In this document: positions 16,801-25,607 of the stretch, piece by piece
Numbering within the stretch: position 1 is the stretch's first letter
Layout: each line of letters begins with the position of its first letter
Assembly (NCBI GenBank): GCA_014805015.1
Contig: JAAUYQ010000041.1
Location: 47,802 to 100,723, forward strand
Direction of reading: 5' to 3'
Origin: Clostridia bacterium
GTDB lineage: Bacteria; Bacillota; Clostridia; Christensenellales; Christensenellaceae
Length of the DNA: 52,922 bases
Notes under the pieces: model-generated
What the model was told of the DNA's origin: nothing
Seen by the model: the letters and a program-made list of their open reading frames with translations, nothing else
The model's database searches: none
Program-made: the position numbers and the translations under genes

Positions 16801-17787
16801 CGGATTGTTGTCGACAAAAACAAGGCAATGGCGGAAGGACTCACCGTGGCCGGCGTCTACAGCAGCGTTTCCTCGCAGATTTCTGAAGGGACGTCCGCGG
16901 GAAACCTGACGCTGGATCTCACTGACTATCCGGTCATGGTTGCGGACCTCGGGGCGCAGCAGAAGACGCCGGATGAGCTCGCGGACCTGGAAGTCAGCGG
17001 GGAAGTGGCCGGCGAGGAGCGCACGGTGCGCCTCGGTGACATTGCGGACATTCAGAATGCCACCAGCTTTGACACGATCAACCGGGAAAACCAGGTGCGC
17101 ACGGTGACCGTCACGGCTTCAGTGGACGCAGCACACAACGTGGGGCTGGTTTCCCGGGCTTTCGAGCGGGAACTCCTCAGATACCATCCGCCGGCCGGTG
17201 TCAGTGCCAAGGTGGCCGGTGAAAATGCGACCATCATGGAGGCCCTGACGGACATGTTCTTCATGCTGGCCGTGGCGGTCGGGCTTATCTACCTCATCAT
17301 GGTGGCCCAGTTCCAGTCGCTCAAGAGCCCTTTCATCGTGATGTTTACGATCCCGCTGGCCTACACCGGCGGACTGCTGGCCCTGTTCATGACCGGATTT
17401 GATCTGAGTGTCATCGCCATGCTCGGTTTCCTGATGCTCTCCGGTATCATCGTCAACAACGGTATTGTGTTTGTGGACTACATAAACCAGCTGCGCAGTG
17501 AACAGGGCATGGAGCTCAAGGCCGCCATTGTGGAGGCCGGCATCACACGTCTGCGGCCCATTCTGATGACAGCGCTCACCACGATCCTCGGTCTGCTGAC
17601 GCTGGCGTTCGGCTATGGCTCCGGCGGGGAGATGCTGCAGCCCATGGCTGTGGTCACGATTGGCGGACTGATCTACGCAACGCTCCTGACCCTCTTCGTC
17701 GTGCCGTGTCTGTATGCCGCGATGAACCGCGGCCGGAAAAGAGAGCGCCGCCGGCAGGCTGAAGCCGAGAAGCCTGCGGAAGCCTGA
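13849..17787 (+). CDS. RND (AcrB/HAE1-type) efflux permease with long coiled-coil insertion
   Basis: 1312 residues. A first membrane segment (about 10-30) is followed by the porter subdomain start (TTDLLPSVDLPYVIVATTYRGASPEEVE). Residues about 197-490 are an insertion rich in Ala, Glu, Gln and Leu, coiled coil in two halves around an acidic Pro/Gly linker (about 325-355). The usual core resumes near 495. Membrane segments cluster at about 620-790, with the TM4 proton-relay motif GVGMLVDNSIVVIENIYR (D-N instead of AcrB's D-D), and at about 1130-1290. No adaptor or outer-membrane channel gene is adjacent. It probably exports lipophilic compounds under TetR control. The basic C-terminal tail is cytoplasmic. 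Confidence 0.93.
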   Translation: MLSSYSVKKPYTVVVAVIIVILLGIISFTRMTTDLLPSVDLPYVIVATTYRGASPEEVELVVSRPLEQALATTSSVEEITSISQENSSMLILEFSEGTNMDSAIIEMNGTIDMLESQWPDGISAPMLVKLNPDAMPIMVAAVDVNGMDVAQISRYTEDTVQPAIERLEGVASATAMGLLERQVEVRLDPDKVKELSDRVQASVDAKLEEARRELEDARSEIESGRRELTQQGREQTTQITQSQLDLTDGKIQIAQAEMEIASGRMQLEQVAQMAAQTVSQLEGQLEPMLAQREQLQGQIDGLREQISQLEQALELLESLGDGGLPLPSMPPAEDEDGGEENGEEDSGEGLPPLAGMDADELRSLLEEAREGLAMAEEGMTELESGITMLESNLAQARSSLAATNEQIAGLEAAAASINATKSQMGSANPQIAAGAGALASGLNEAAGQLAAAQAVVTVGENQMDAQEDTARASADLGGIITPAMVAQVISAQNFGMPAGYVTNNGEDCLVRVGDELSSLEGLEDLVLFNLGLDDIDPVKVADIGSVEMTDNADELYAKINGNDGVVLMMQKQSTYSTADVSHDIADVIAELQENNPNLHITPLMDQGVYIDLVVENVLQNLLYGAALAIIVLFAFLRSLRPTFIIAVSIPISVVFALVLMYFSGVTLNLISLAGLALGVGMLVDNSIVVIENIYRMRALGTPPKEAATEGARQVAGAIAASTLTTVCVFLPIAFTNGLSRELFVDMALTITYSLVASLLVALTLVPAMAAPLLAKPQKESTRFFRSVQQAYGKALDWALDHKTLVLVPVFALFAVCVWQAFAAGVSFMPTMDSDQMSLTVEMPPGSTFAQTEQMADTVMERVQDLPEVDTVGAMIGAGMTTMMGGSGGDSTVSMYVTLKTDRPRTSEQVAEEVRTRTDDLDCEVSVQASTMDMSAFMGSGIEVKIQGDDLDSLREAAGEVAQMLRETEGTLDVSDGLEDSSPEIRIVVDKNKAMAEGLTVAGVYSSVSSQISEGTSAGNLTLDLTDYPVMVADLGAQQKTPDELADLEVSGEVAGEERTVRLGDIADIQNATSFDTINRENQVRTVTVTASVDAAHNVGLVSRAFERELLRYHPPAGVSAKVAGENATIMEALTDMFFMLAVAVGLIYLIMVAQFQSLKSPFIVMFTIPLAYTGGLLALFMTGFDLSVIAMLGFLMLSGIIVNNGIVFVDYINQLRSEQGMELKAAIVEAGITRLRPILMTALTTILGLLTLAFGYGSGGEMLQPMAVVTIGGLIYATLLTLFVVPCLYAAMNRGRKRERRRQAEAEKPAEA

Positions 17788-17900
17788 TAAGACCCAGGCG
17801 TCAGAAACGCGTGCCTGTGGAGGCGGGAGTAGTCACGCCGCAAAAGTGGATGGGATGCATCACGGAAGCCAGGACCCGGAAAGGAAGGTGCGGACAGATC

Positions 17901-18578
17901 ATGCAGCAGACAGTGCAGCCAGGAGCAGGCCGGGGAAAAGGACAGGCCGGCACCGGAGCGGCAGGCGTGCAGAGCCTCAGCAAGGATACGGAGCTTGCTG
18001 TCTATGATGCGGTGGTTTCGCTGATCCGGTCCGGCAGCAGCCTCGCTGAGCTTACAGTGGCGGATATTGCCCAGGCGGCCGGCATCGGCAAGGGGACCAT
18101 CTACAACTATTTCCGGACAAAAGATGAGATTGTTGCCAAAGCGCTGGTCTATACGGTCAAGAAGCACGTCCATACAGCGCGTCTGGCCGTGCAGAAGGTG
18201 AGAGGATTCGACCGCAGGATGGAAGCGTTTCTGCTGGCTGCGGAAGAAGCAGCACAGTGCCGCATGCCGTTCTTTGACACACTTACCGGCTGCCGCGGGC
18301 TTACCGGCGGACTCGGTCAGCACGTAAATGAGGCAGAGTTTGTACAGAGTGTCCGCATGGAGGCTGCCATCCTCATTGAGGAGATCCGCCGGGCTGCACT
18401 CAGGGAGCGGATTCTGCGCCGGGATGTGCCGCCGCAGGCCGTAAGTTTTGTCATTGCCGGGGCCTTTGCCAGTTATCTGCTGCACATAAACCTGGATACG
18501 GTGCAGGTGGACATGAGCCGCGATGAAGTCCTCCGGCAAGTCATCCGCAGCCTGAAGGTTTCGCTGGCTGCCATGTAG
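17901..18578 (+). CDS. TetR-family transcriptional regulator of the RND pump
   Basis: 225 residues from ATG 17901, behind AAGGAAGG; a longer frame reaches 17811 but lacks a better start. The helix-turn-helix (about residues 35-75) reads LTVADIAQAAGIGKGTIYNYFRTKDEIVAKAL, split here as the TVADIAQAAGIGKGTIYNYF core of TetR proteins. The rest is an all-helical ligand domain. It lies 113 bases after the pump gene on the same strand and probably shares its transcript. The dyad over the pump promoter is its likely binding site, giving autoregulation relieved by the pump substrate. Confidence 0.9.
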   Translation: MQQTVQPGAGRGKGQAGTGAAGVQSLSKDTELAVYDAVVSLIRSGSSLAELTVADIAQAAGIGKGTIYNYFRTKDEIVAKALVYTVKKHVHTARLAVQKVRGFDRRMEAFLLAAEEAAQCRMPFFDTLTGCRGLTGGLGQHVNEAEFVQSVRMEAAILIEEIRRAALRERILRRDVPPQAVSFVIAGAFASYLLHINLDTVQVDMSRDEVLRQVIRSLKVSLAAM

Positions 18579-18600
18579 CTGCCTTCCTGGCAGCAGGCAG

Positions 18601-18633
18601 AAAAAAAGGCCGCGCTCTCAGAGAAAGCGCGGC
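18601..18633 (-). terminator. Terminator of the cyclophilin gene
   Basis: Stem GCCGCGCT/AGCGCGGC (18609-18616 and 18626-18633). On the minus strand it is followed by C and seven T. On the plus strand no U-tract follows. Confidence 0.8.
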
Positions 18634-18649
18634 GCTTCTCAAAGGAAGC

Positions 18650-19324
18650 CTATTCGCGGATCGTAACCGAGGTGATGACCGGCTGGGCATCCGCCGGAAT
18701 GGTGCCGTTATTGTCAACCGGCTGGGCGTCCGCACAGATGGCGTCCACCACGTCCATACCGTCCACTACATGGCCGAAGCCGGCGTAGGCGCCGTCAAGG
18801 AACAGGCTGTCTGCCTGGACAATGAAAAACTGCGAGCTGGCGCTGTCCGGATCATTGGAGCGAGCCATAGAGATTGTGCCGCGCACGTGGGAAATGGGAT
18901 TGTCATGGCCGTTCTGGGAGAATTCGCCGACAATGGTCTCATCGCTGCCGCCCGTGCCGTTGCCGTCCGGATCACCGCCCTGCATCATAAAACCTTCCAT
19001 AATACGGTGAAACGTGAGCCCGTCGTAGAAGCCTTCTCTGGCCAGTTTGACGAAATTCTCCACGGTGGCGGGCGCTGCTTCAGGATCCAGCTCCACGGTC
19101 ACGGTGCCGTAGTCGGCGATATCGATGTCAGCAAGGATGGTGCCGCTGGTATCTGCTGCGGGAGATTCTGCCGCAGCAGACTCAGCAGCTGCCTCAGTTG
19201 CAGCCGGCGCAGCGGCAGAATCTGTGCCGCTGCTGTCAGCGCAGGCACTCAGGCACATGACGCACACAGCGAGCATACCGGCCGCGATCAGTGCTGTCAG
19301 CCGCTTTGCATATTGTCTTTTCAC
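18650..19324 (-). CDS. Cyclophilin-type peptidyl-prolyl isomerase lipoprotein
   Basis: 224 residues from GTG 19324, chosen because AAGGAGC lies 8 bases upstream. The N-terminus is a lipoprotein signal (VKRQYAKRLTALIAAGMLAV) with lipobox LSAC, then an Ala/Ser/Glu/Pro-rich linker to about residue 60. The cyclophilin domain follows, with GLTFHRIMEGFMMQGGDPDGNG, ISHVRGTISMARSNDPDSASS, QFFIVQADSLFLDG and YAGFGHVVDGMDVVD. The catalytic Arg (FHRI) and the FMMQGG and QFFI residues are present. It folds exported proteins at the outer face of the membrane, anchored by lipid added by Lgt (gene at 25965). Confidence 0.95.
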   Translation of the reverse strand: MKRQYAKRLTALIAAGMLAVCVMCLSACADSSGTDSAAAPAATEAAAESAAAESPAADTSGTILADIDIADYGTVTVELDPEAAPATVENFVKLAREGFYDGLTFHRIMEGFMMQGGDPDGNGTGGSDETIVGEFSQNGHDNPISHVRGTISMARSNDPDSASSQFFIVQADSLFLDGAYAGFGHVVDGMDVVDAICADAQPVDNNGTIPADAQPVITSVTIRE

Positions 19325-19353
19325 TAAAATCGCTCCTTCACTAGAGTTGTATG

Positions 19354-19401
19354 CCGCCAGCTTTCCGGGCGGCGGCACGCCGCTCCCCGGAAAGCTGGCG
19401 G
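19354..19401. repeat. Perfect 16-bp inverted repeat
   Basis: CCGCCAGCTTTCCGGG (19354-19369) is exactly complementary to CCCGGAAAGCTGGCGG (19386-19401), with a 16-base GC-rich loop. No U-tract follows on either strand. It lies in the upstream region of the cyclophilin gene. Confidence 0.85.
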
Positions 19402-19627
19402 GAGCGGTGCTGTTTACTCAACGTATGACGGACCAGAGTCCTGCAGGGGTTCCGTCGATTCTGCAGCGACGGTGTGCGAAACGCCGTGATGCGGTAGAAT
19501 AAGAAAATGCCCAGGCGGGCCATCGAGGGGCGGTATCGGGGCTGCAAAGTGCGGGCGGGATCTGTCCGCGGCAGGCGAAAATCGTGTGCAGCTTCGCCGG
19601 TGCTGTGTGGGGAAGGAGAGCTGTCAG

Positions 19628-20047
19628 GTGGATTTCAGAGAAACTGTGGAGAGTACGGACAACTCTGTGCTGCAGGAGCTCGAAGAGGCAGCCAAACTGG
19701 GCGATGCGTTCAGGCATCATGTAATGGAAGGATTTCAGGATGGGGTTGTTCAACAGGAACTCTGCCTGACGTTTCATGATCTGCTGGCGGACGATCCGAA
19801 CCTGGATGACACCGGCCTGGGCGAATATGGATATATGCTCGCAAAGGTGCATATAGAAGCTTCAGGGGGACTTCTCAAGGTGCTTGGCGACCATGCGCCC
19901 GACCTCAAGGAAATCTGCGGCCGCATTGTCAGAGACGCGATCGACAAGTTCCGCAGTGTCGAGTTCACAGAAGCGGACGATGACGATGAGGATGAGGTTT
20001 TTTTCGGCATTGAGTTCGAGGGGGACAATGAGGAACCAGACGCCTGA
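19628..20047 (+). CDS. Unknown acidic 139-residue protein
   Basis: GTG 19628 is chosen because GGGGAAGGAGAG ends 8 bases upstream; longer frames have no such signal. The product begins VDFRETVESTDNSVLQELEE, is largely helical (LGEYGYMLAKVHIEASGG, LKEICGRIVRDAIDKFRSV) and ends in a very acidic tail (EADDDDEDEVFFGIEFEGD). No membrane segment or known motif. It precedes carA by about 70 bases to the carA promoter and seems to be its own unit. Function unknown. Confidence 0.65.
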   Translation: MDFRETVESTDNSVLQELEEAAKLGDAFRHHVMEGFQDGVVQQELCLTFHDLLADDPNLDDTGLGEYGYMLAKVHIEASGGLLKVLGDHAPDLKEICGRIVRDAIDKFRSVEFTEADDDDEDEVFFGIEFEGDNEEPDA

Positions 20048-20113
20048 AGCCGGAGCGCCGGATGTCGCGGCCTCAGAGACAGCAGGCGGAAAGACCCAAA
20101 TTGCGGCCAAAGC

Positions 20114-20142
20114 TTGACGCACCTAAACGGTGGAGTCATAAT
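20114..20142 (+). promoter_or_regulatory. Promoter of carAB
   Basis: TTGACG (20114-20119), 17-base spacer, CATAAT (20137-20142), followed by a second TATAGT. Leader to the start of carA is about 105 bases. Confidence 0.65.
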
Positions 20143-20167
20143 ATAGTATAGATAAATTTGAGCAGAG

Positions 20168-20236
20168 CCGCTGGCTGCCCGGGCGGGGCGTCCGGCGGGT
20201 TTCTGCTGTCCTGAATTGACAGCGCGGCGCGCCGCG
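20168..20236 (+). other. Structured carA leader
   Basis: CCGCTGG (20168-20174) can pair with CCGGCGG (20192-20198, one G-U) and is followed by GTTTCT, a possible weak attenuator. A second element, CGCGGCGCGCCGCG (20223-20236), is a perfect palindrome ending 7 bases before the ribosome binding site. I cannot identify a PyrR-type motif. Confidence 0.35.
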
Positions 20237-20256
20237 AGCAGAGGGAGGCACCAATC

Positions 20257-21351
20257 ATCCGGAACCTTGACGCCAAAATCGTCCTGGCGGACGGCAGTGA
20301 GTATCTGGGAACGCGCTTCGGGGCGCGGCGGGACAGCATCTGTGAACTGGTTTTCAATACGTCGATGGTAGGCTACCAGGAGATTATTTCAGACCCGTCC
20401 TACACCGGGCAGATTGTCGTGATGACCTACCCGATCATCGGCAACTACGGTATTACCGATGAGGATTTCGAGACCAGGACCCCTTCTGTCGGCGGCCTTG
20501 TGGTGCGGGAGTGCAATGACATCCCAAGCAACTTCCGTTACACAAGAACCCTGAGCGAACTGCTCGAAGACTACCACATACCGGCGATTGAGGGCGTGGA
20601 CACGCGCAAGCTGACGCGGGCCATCCGCGAGGGCGGCAGCCAGAAGGCGCTACTGACAGACATCGGTGTGCCGGTTGCGGAAGCTGTTGCGCGGCTCGGG
20701 GCAGCGGAGCTGCGGCGGGATCAGGTGAGCCAGGTGAGCAGCCGGCGCCGCTGGTACTCGCGGACGAGCAACCGGCGCTACACGGTGGTGGCGGTGGACT
20801 GCGGCATGAAGCTCAACATTGTGCGGGCGCTCAATGCGCGGCGCTGCGATGTCACGGTTGTTCCCTATGACACGGACTGCCAGACGATCCTCGACATGGA
20901 GCCGGACGGCGTCTTTATTTCAAACGGCCCCGGCAATCCTGAGGATGTGACGCCCGTGATTGAGCTGGTTCGGCAGCTGCGCGGCCGGTTCCCGATTTTT
21001 GGCATCTGCCTTGGGCATCAGCTGATCACGCTGGCCTACGGCGGCCGCACCTACAAACTGAAGTTCGGACACCGCGGCGGCAATCATCCCGTGAAGGACC
21101 TTGCCACGGGACGGCTGGAGATCACCAGCCAGAATCATTCCTATGCGGTGGACGCGGATTCCCTAGCCGGCACAGGTCTCGAGATCACGCACGTCAACGT
21201 GCTCGACGGTACGGTCGAAGGTGTGGCCTGTCCCGAAGACAGGGTCTTCTCGGTACAGTATCATCCGGAAAGTGCTCCCGGACCCCAGGACAGCGCTCAT
21301 CTGTTCGACCGTTTCATTGACCTGATGGAGGAGGCGAAAGGCGATGCCTAA
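20257..21351 (+). CDS. carA: Carbamoyl phosphate synthase small subunit, non-canonical start
   Basis: About 364 residues. The glutaminase subunit supplies ammonia to CarB for arginine and pyrimidine synthesis. The N-terminal domain ([40 protein letters not shown]) and the class I amidotransferase domain ([16 protein letters not shown] with the nucleophile Cys; [20 protein letters not shown] with His and Glu) are complete. No ATG, GTG or TTG exists in frame between the stop at 20212 and ATG 20365, yet the N-terminal domain clearly begins near 20255. GGGAGG (20243-20248) is spaced for ATC 20257 (or ATC 20254). ATG 20365 would remove conserved residues. The stop overlaps carB by 8 bases. Confidence 0.9.
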   Translation: MRNLDAKIVLADGSEYLGTRFGARRDSICELVFNTSMVGYQEIISDPSYTGQIVVMTYPIIGNYGITDEDFETRTPSVGGLVVRECNDIPSNFRYTRTLSELLEDYHIPAIEGVDTRKLTRAIREGGSQKALLTDIGVPVAEAVARLGAAELRRDQVSQVSSRRRWYSRTSNRRYTVVAVDCGMKLNIVRALNARRCDVTVVPYDTDCQTILDMEPDGVFISNGPGNPEDVTPVIELVRQLRGRFPIFGICLGHQLITLAYGGRTYKLKFGHRGGNHPVKDLATGRLEITSQNHSYAVDADSLAGTGLEITHVNVLDGTVEGVACPEDRVFSVQYHPESAPGPQDSAHLFDRFIDLMEEAKGDA

Positions 21352-24300
21352 GAGGACGGACCTTGAGAAGATTCTCGTGATCGGCTCCGGCCCGATCGTG
21401 ATCGGTCAGGCAGCGGAGTTTGACTATGCCGGCACGCAGGCCTGCCTGGCCCTGCGGGAAGAAGGCTACGAAGTCGTGCTGGCCAACTCGAATCCCGCCT
21501 CCATCATGACCGATCCCGCGATCGCGGACAAAGTCTACATGGAACCGCTGACGCCGGAATATCTGGCGAAAATCCTGCGCGTTGAGCGCCCGGACGCCAT
21601 TGTGCCGGGGATTGGCGGCCAGACGGGCCTCAATCTCGCCATGGAGCTCAAAAGGCAGGGTGTTCTGGATGAATGCGGCGTGGAGCTTCTCGGGACCAGC
21701 TACGAGAGTATCCGGCGCGCGGAGGACCGCGAGCTTTTCAAGGAACTGTGCCTGTCTCTCGGTGAGCCGGTCGTGCCGAGTGCCATCACCCGCTCCGTGG
21801 AAGAAGCGATTGCGGCCGCGGGGGAAATCAGCTATCCGGTCATTCTGCGTCCCGCCTTCACGCTCGGAGGCACTGGCGGCGGATTTGCTGCAAACGAAGA
21901 GGAACTGCGCTCTCTTATGAAAAATGCGCTGGAACTCTCGCCTGTCCATCAGGTGCTTGTCGAAAAAAGCATCCGCGGCTACAAGGAGATTGAATACGAG
22001 GTCATCCGCGACGCCAACGATACGGCCATCACGGTCTGCAACATGGAGAACATCGATCCGGTGGGCATCCATACCGGGGATTCGATCGTGGTTGCCCCGA
22101 GCCAGACGCTGACGAACAAGGAGTACCATCTGCTCAGGGACAGTGCGCTTCGGCTGATCCGTGCCCTGGAGATCGAAGGCGGCTGCAACGTTCAGTTTGC
22201 CCTGGATCCGCAGTCCTTCCAGTACTACGTCATTGAGGTCAATCCGCGCGTCTCCCGCTCTTCGGCACTCGCGAGCAAGGCCAGCGGCTATCCCATCGCC
22301 CGCGTCTCGGCCAAGATTTCGGTCGGCATGCATCTCGATGAGATTCAGCTTGCCAACACACCGGCCTGCTTTGAGCCGGCGCTTGATTACGTCGTGACCA
22401 AGATGCCGCGCTTCCCGTTCGACAAGTTCGGCAGCGCGAGCAACGCACTCTCGACGCAGATGAAGGCGACGGGCGAGGTCATGGCTGTCGGCCGGACGAT
22501 TGAGGAGAGCATTCTCAAGGCAGTGCGGTCTCTCGAAGCCGGGGTGGGGCACATCTACATGGAGAAGTTCAATGACTACTCCGACAAGGATCTGCTTGAC
22601 TACATCCGGATCGGTACCGATGACCGCATTTTTGCCATTGCGGAGCTCATGAGCCGCGGCACCGACCTCGGGCAGATCAGCACCGTGACGCAGATCGACA
22701 TGCTGTTCCTCGACAAGATCAGCAACATCATCCGCTACGAGGAGGAGCTGAAGGCCAACCCGTGGGACGGCGAGACGCTTAGGAAGGCCAAGCGCCTCGG
22801 CTTTTCTGACAAAGCTGTTGCGTGGCTGTGGAAGTGCACGGAGCGGGAAGTCTACGACCTGCGCGTCAGGCTCGGCCTTTTCCCAGTCTATAAGATGATC
22901 GACACCTGCGCGAGCGAGTTTGAAAGCTACGTGCCCTATTTCTACTCCACGTACGAGGAGGAAAATGAGTCGGTCGTCTCGCCGAATCCGAAAATCATTG
23001 TGCTCGGATCGGGTCCGATCCGGATCGGGCAGGGTGTGGAATTTGACTACAGTACGGTCCACGCCGTGCAGACCATCAAGCGCAGCGGCTGCGACGCCAT
23101 CATCATCAACAACAACCCCGAGACTGTCTCCACGGACTATACCTGCGCCGACAAACTGTATTTTGAGCCGCTGACGGTAGAGGATGTCATGAATGTCGTG
23201 CGGCTGGAAAAACCAGTCGGGGTCATTGCCTCTCTGGGCGGCCAGACGGCCATCAATCTCGCCGAACCGCTAAGGGATCATGGCGTCAAGATCATCGGTA
23301 CCGACTGCGAGGCCATTGAGAGGGCTGAGGACCGCCGCATCTTTGAGCAGGTCCTGAAGGACCTTGAAATCCCGCAGCCGCGCGGTGAAGCGATCACGAA
23401 TATCGAGGACGGCGTGCGCGTGGCGGAGCAGATCGGCTATCCGGTGCTGGTGCGGCCGAGCTTTGTTTTGGGCGGACGCGCTATGGAGATCGTCACGAAC
23501 GAGGAGATGCTGCGGCATTATCTGAAGACAGCCGTGGAGGTCGATGAATCGCGGCCCGTCCTGGTCGACAAATACATCATCGGCAAGGAAGTGGAAGTGG
23601 ACGCGATCTGCGACGGGAGGGATGTGTTCGTGCCCGGCATCATGGAGCTCGTGGAGCGCACCGGCGTCCATTCGGGCGATTCGGTGAGCGTCTATCCGAC
23701 GTTTTCCATTTCACCGGCTGTCAAGGAGACGATCCTGGAATATACGAGGAAGCTGGGGCTGGGGATCGGAATTGTCGGACTCTACAATATTCAGTTTATT
23801 GTGGACCGCAGCGACAAAGTCTATACAATTGAGGTGAATCCGCGCTCCTCGCGTACCGTGCCGTTTCTCTCGAAGGCAACCGGCTGGTCCCTCGCAGATA
23901 TTGCGACGAAGGTGATCCAGGGCGAAAGCCTGCGTGAGCAGGGGATCACGCAGCTGTACCCGCCGGAGAAAAAACGCTGGTACTGCAAGGTCCCGGTCTT
24001 TTCTTTCGGCAAGCTCAGCGGTCTTGATGCCTATCTGTCCCCGGAGATGAAGTCCACGGGAGAAGCGATCGGCTACGACGACAGCCTGCCCTATGCCCTC
24101 TATAAGGCAATGCAGGCCGCCGGCATGCGGCTGCAGGATCACGGCACTGTGCTTGCGAGCATCAACCGCGAGGATCTTGAGGAGGCCCTGCCGCTGATCC
24201 GCCGCTTCTACAGGCTGGGCTTCAATATTGAGGCCACGACCGGCACGGCGGCTTTCCTGAAAGAGCACGGGATCCGGACGCGCGTGCGCCGCGACTATAC

Positions 24301-24523
24301 GGAGGACCCGGCGGATATCACCGAAGCAATGCGGAGCGGGAGGATTGCCTACCTGATCAACACGCGCAATCCGAACTCCACGACACATGTGAGCGCGGGC
24401 CAGGCGATCCGGCGGCTGGCGATCGAGAACAGCGTGACTTCGTTCACGTCACTCGACACGGTCAAGGCACTGCTTGACGTGCTCGAAACGATCTCAAGCC
24501 GCATTTCGACCATTGATGCCTGA
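21344..24523 (+). CDS. carB: Carbamoyl phosphate synthase large subunit
   Basis: 1059 residues, normal full length. Two homologous ATP-grasp halves are visible: [20 protein letters not shown] at residue 11 and [20 protein letters not shown] near 553, each followed by GG-Q-T motifs ([28 protein letters not shown]). The C-terminal MGS-like allosteric domain (about 935-1059) ends with [20 protein letters not shown]. It joins ammonia from CarA, bicarbonate and two ATP into carbamoyl phosphate. It overlaps carA and is translationally coupled. Gene order with no pyr gene nearby suggests shared use by arginine and pyrimidine routes. Confidence 0.98.
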   Translation: MPKRTDLEKILVIGSGPIVIGQAAEFDYAGTQACLALREEGYEVVLANSNPASIMTDPAIADKVYMEPLTPEYLAKILRVERPDAIVPGIGGQTGLNLAMELKRQGVLDECGVELLGTSYESIRRAEDRELFKELCLSLGEPVVPSAITRSVEEAIAAAGEISYPVILRPAFTLGGTGGGFAANEEELRSLMKNALELSPVHQVLVEKSIRGYKEIEYEVIRDANDTAITVCNMENIDPVGIHTGDSIVVAPSQTLTNKEYHLLRDSALRLIRALEIEGGCNVQFALDPQSFQYYVIEVNPRVSRSSALASKASGYPIARVSAKISVGMHLDEIQLANTPACFEPALDYVVTKMPRFPFDKFGSASNALSTQMKATGEVMAVGRTIEESILKAVRSLEAGVGHIYMEKFNDYSDKDLLDYIRIGTDDRIFAIAELMSRGTDLGQISTVTQIDMLFLDKISNIIRYEEELKANPWDGETLRKAKRLGFSDKAVAWLWKCTEREVYDLRVRLGLFPVYKMIDTCASEFESYVPYFYSTYEEENESVVSPNPKIIVLGSGPIRIGQGVEFDYSTVHAVQTIKRSGCDAIIINNNPETVSTDYTCADKLYFEPLTVEDVMNVVRLEKPVGVIASLGGQTAINLAEPLRDHGVKIIGTDCEAIERAEDRRIFEQVLKDLEIPQPRGEAITNIEDGVRVAEQIGYPVLVRPSFVLGGRAMEIVTNEEMLRHYLKTAVEVDESRPVLVDKYIIGKEVEVDAICDGRDVFVPGIMELVERTGVHSGDSVSVYPTFSISPAVKETILEYTRKLGLGIGIVGLYNIQFIVDRSDKVYTIEVNPRSSRTVPFLSKATGWSLADIATKVIQGESLREQGITQLYPPEKKRWYCKVPVFSFGKLSGLDAYLSPEMKSTGEAIGYDDSLPYALYKAMQAAGMRLQDHGTVLASINREDLEEALPLIRRFYRLGFNIEATTGTAAFLKEHGIRTRVRRDYTEDPADITEAMRSGRIAYLINTRNPNSTTHVSAGQAIRRLAIENSVTSFTSLDTVKALLDVLETISSRISTIDA

Positions 24524-24531
24524 GGGAGTCC

Positions 24532-25080
24532 CTAAAGCGGATCCTCATCTGCCGGCTTCTGCCTGCCTTTTCTGAACTTTCCGGGCAGCAGGTTGACGGC
24601 AAGCGCAATGATGATGCCGATCGTGGTATCAAGCACACGGTTCAGGGGAAAGAAAAAGGGATGCACGTCGCCGCTGTGCGTCACCACGACACTCAGAAAG
24701 ACGACGCATGTCAGGAAAGTGGCCTTTGGACGCTCAAGCCAGACGCTGAGGCTGATGAGGGGAATCACCGCAGCCGCGACCAGCGCGTAGCGCAGCACAT
24801 CCGGCAGCGGAGAAGGAAAGGCACGCTCCAGGAACAGGAAGCCCATGCCGGCAGCGCCGCCGCAGATCGTGGCCACTTCGCGGTTGGCCGCGACATCCAC
24901 GCTGTCCCGGGCTTTGGGCTGCACGCACAGAATGGCCGTGATGGCGGCATAGAACGGCATGCCGCCCGGCCTCAGACTGTCGGTGAGCAGACTCAGAAAA
25001 ACGGCCGCGACAGTCTTCTGCACGCGGCCGCCCAGCTGCCAGAACTTCCGGCGCTTTTTCTGCTCCGGGCTGCTGCTCAA
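24532..25080 (-). CDS. FUSC / aromatic acid exporter-like membrane protein
   Basis: 182 residues starting at TTG 25080, which overlaps the TGA of the upstream gene (TTGA). About five hydrophobic segments: KTVAAVFLSLLTDSL, MPFYAAITAILCVQ, ATICGGAAGMGFLFLE, VLRYALVAAAVIPLISLSVW and TFLTCVVFLSVVV, then RVLDTTIGIIIALAVNLL. The pattern RVLDTTIGIIIA-NLL and the initial helix pair match the membrane domain of FUSC/ArAE_1 proteins, here without the cytoplasmic domain. Such proteins are presumed exporters of aromatic or other organic acids; the substrate is unknown. It ends 8 bases from carB in convergent orientation. Confidence 0.75.
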   Translation of the reverse strand: MSSSPEQKKRRKFWQLGGRVQKTVAAVFLSLLTDSLRPGGMPFYAAITAILCVQPKARDSVDVAANREVATICGGAAGMGFLFLERAFPSPLPDVLRYALVAAAVIPLISLSVWLERPKATFLTCVVFLSVVVTHSGDVHPFFFPLNRVLDTTIGIIIALAVNLLPGKFRKGRQKPADEDPL

Positions 25081-25337
25081 AACAGCTTCTTGATCAGCTG
25101 TTCTGCCTGTTCCCTGACAGCCTGGCTCAGTTTGCCCAGGAAAGGCTTGCCGGCGGCGAGAGCCAGCTTGAGCTGACCTTCCGACATCTTGATGCCGTGC
25201 TTGGCAGCGAGGTCAATGATGGCCTGCTTGACTGCATTGGGGTCTGTGTCAGCGAGTTTATTCCAGTCGCCGAGCAGATTGGGATTGCTTGTGAGTTCTT
25301 TCTTCACCGCGTCGGCGGCAGCCAGGGGATTAAACAT
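25077..25337 (-). CDS. Unknown small soluble helical protein
   Basis: 86 residues from ATG 25337 with AAAAGGAGC about 6 bases upstream. Helical and basic toward the end: NPNLLGDWNKLADTDPNAV, QAIIDLAAKHGIKMSEGQL and the tail QAEQLIKKLF. No membrane segment or known family. It is translationally coupled to the FUSC-like gene through a TTGA overlap, so the two products may work together. Confidence 0.7.
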   Translation of the reverse strand: MFNPLAAADAVKKELTSNPNLLGDWNKLADTDPNAVKQAIIDLAAKHGIKMSEGQLKLALAAGKPFLGKLSQAVREQAEQLIKKLF

Positions 25338-25607
25338 GGGATGCTCCTTTTCTGATTCTGCAGTGGCCCTGTCCAGCGCTTCCTTAAGCCGGACTCTAGG
25401 TAAAGATACCGTAGATGTCCCCTTTTTACCAACCAGCTGGGAAGCCCGGAACAGGAAAGGGATACTTTCCGCAGACTTTCTGGCGGAAAATTGCAGCGCT
25501 GCGCGCTAAAAAAGCAGCAGAAGGGGTATCGTAGGACTTAGAGGCCGCAGAAGGCAGCTGCGTGGGCTCGGCCTGTGGACGGCCAGCCGGATATGGAGGA
25601 GGAAACG
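25338..25607. other. Divergent intergenic region
   Basis: A possible minus-strand promoter near 25404-25433 (TTGGTA, 18 bases, TATCTT) would serve the gene at 25077. Nothing else is recognisable. Confidence 0.35.

Noticed and set aside
20114..20256. PyrR-type attenuator before carA
   Set aside because: The leader has stems but I could not find the conserved PyrR-binding loop sequence.
21314..23062. A long open frame (582 codons) on the minus strand over carB
   Set aside because: It lies wholly antisense to carB, whose protein is unmistakable and complete; long antisense frames are common in GC-rich genes.
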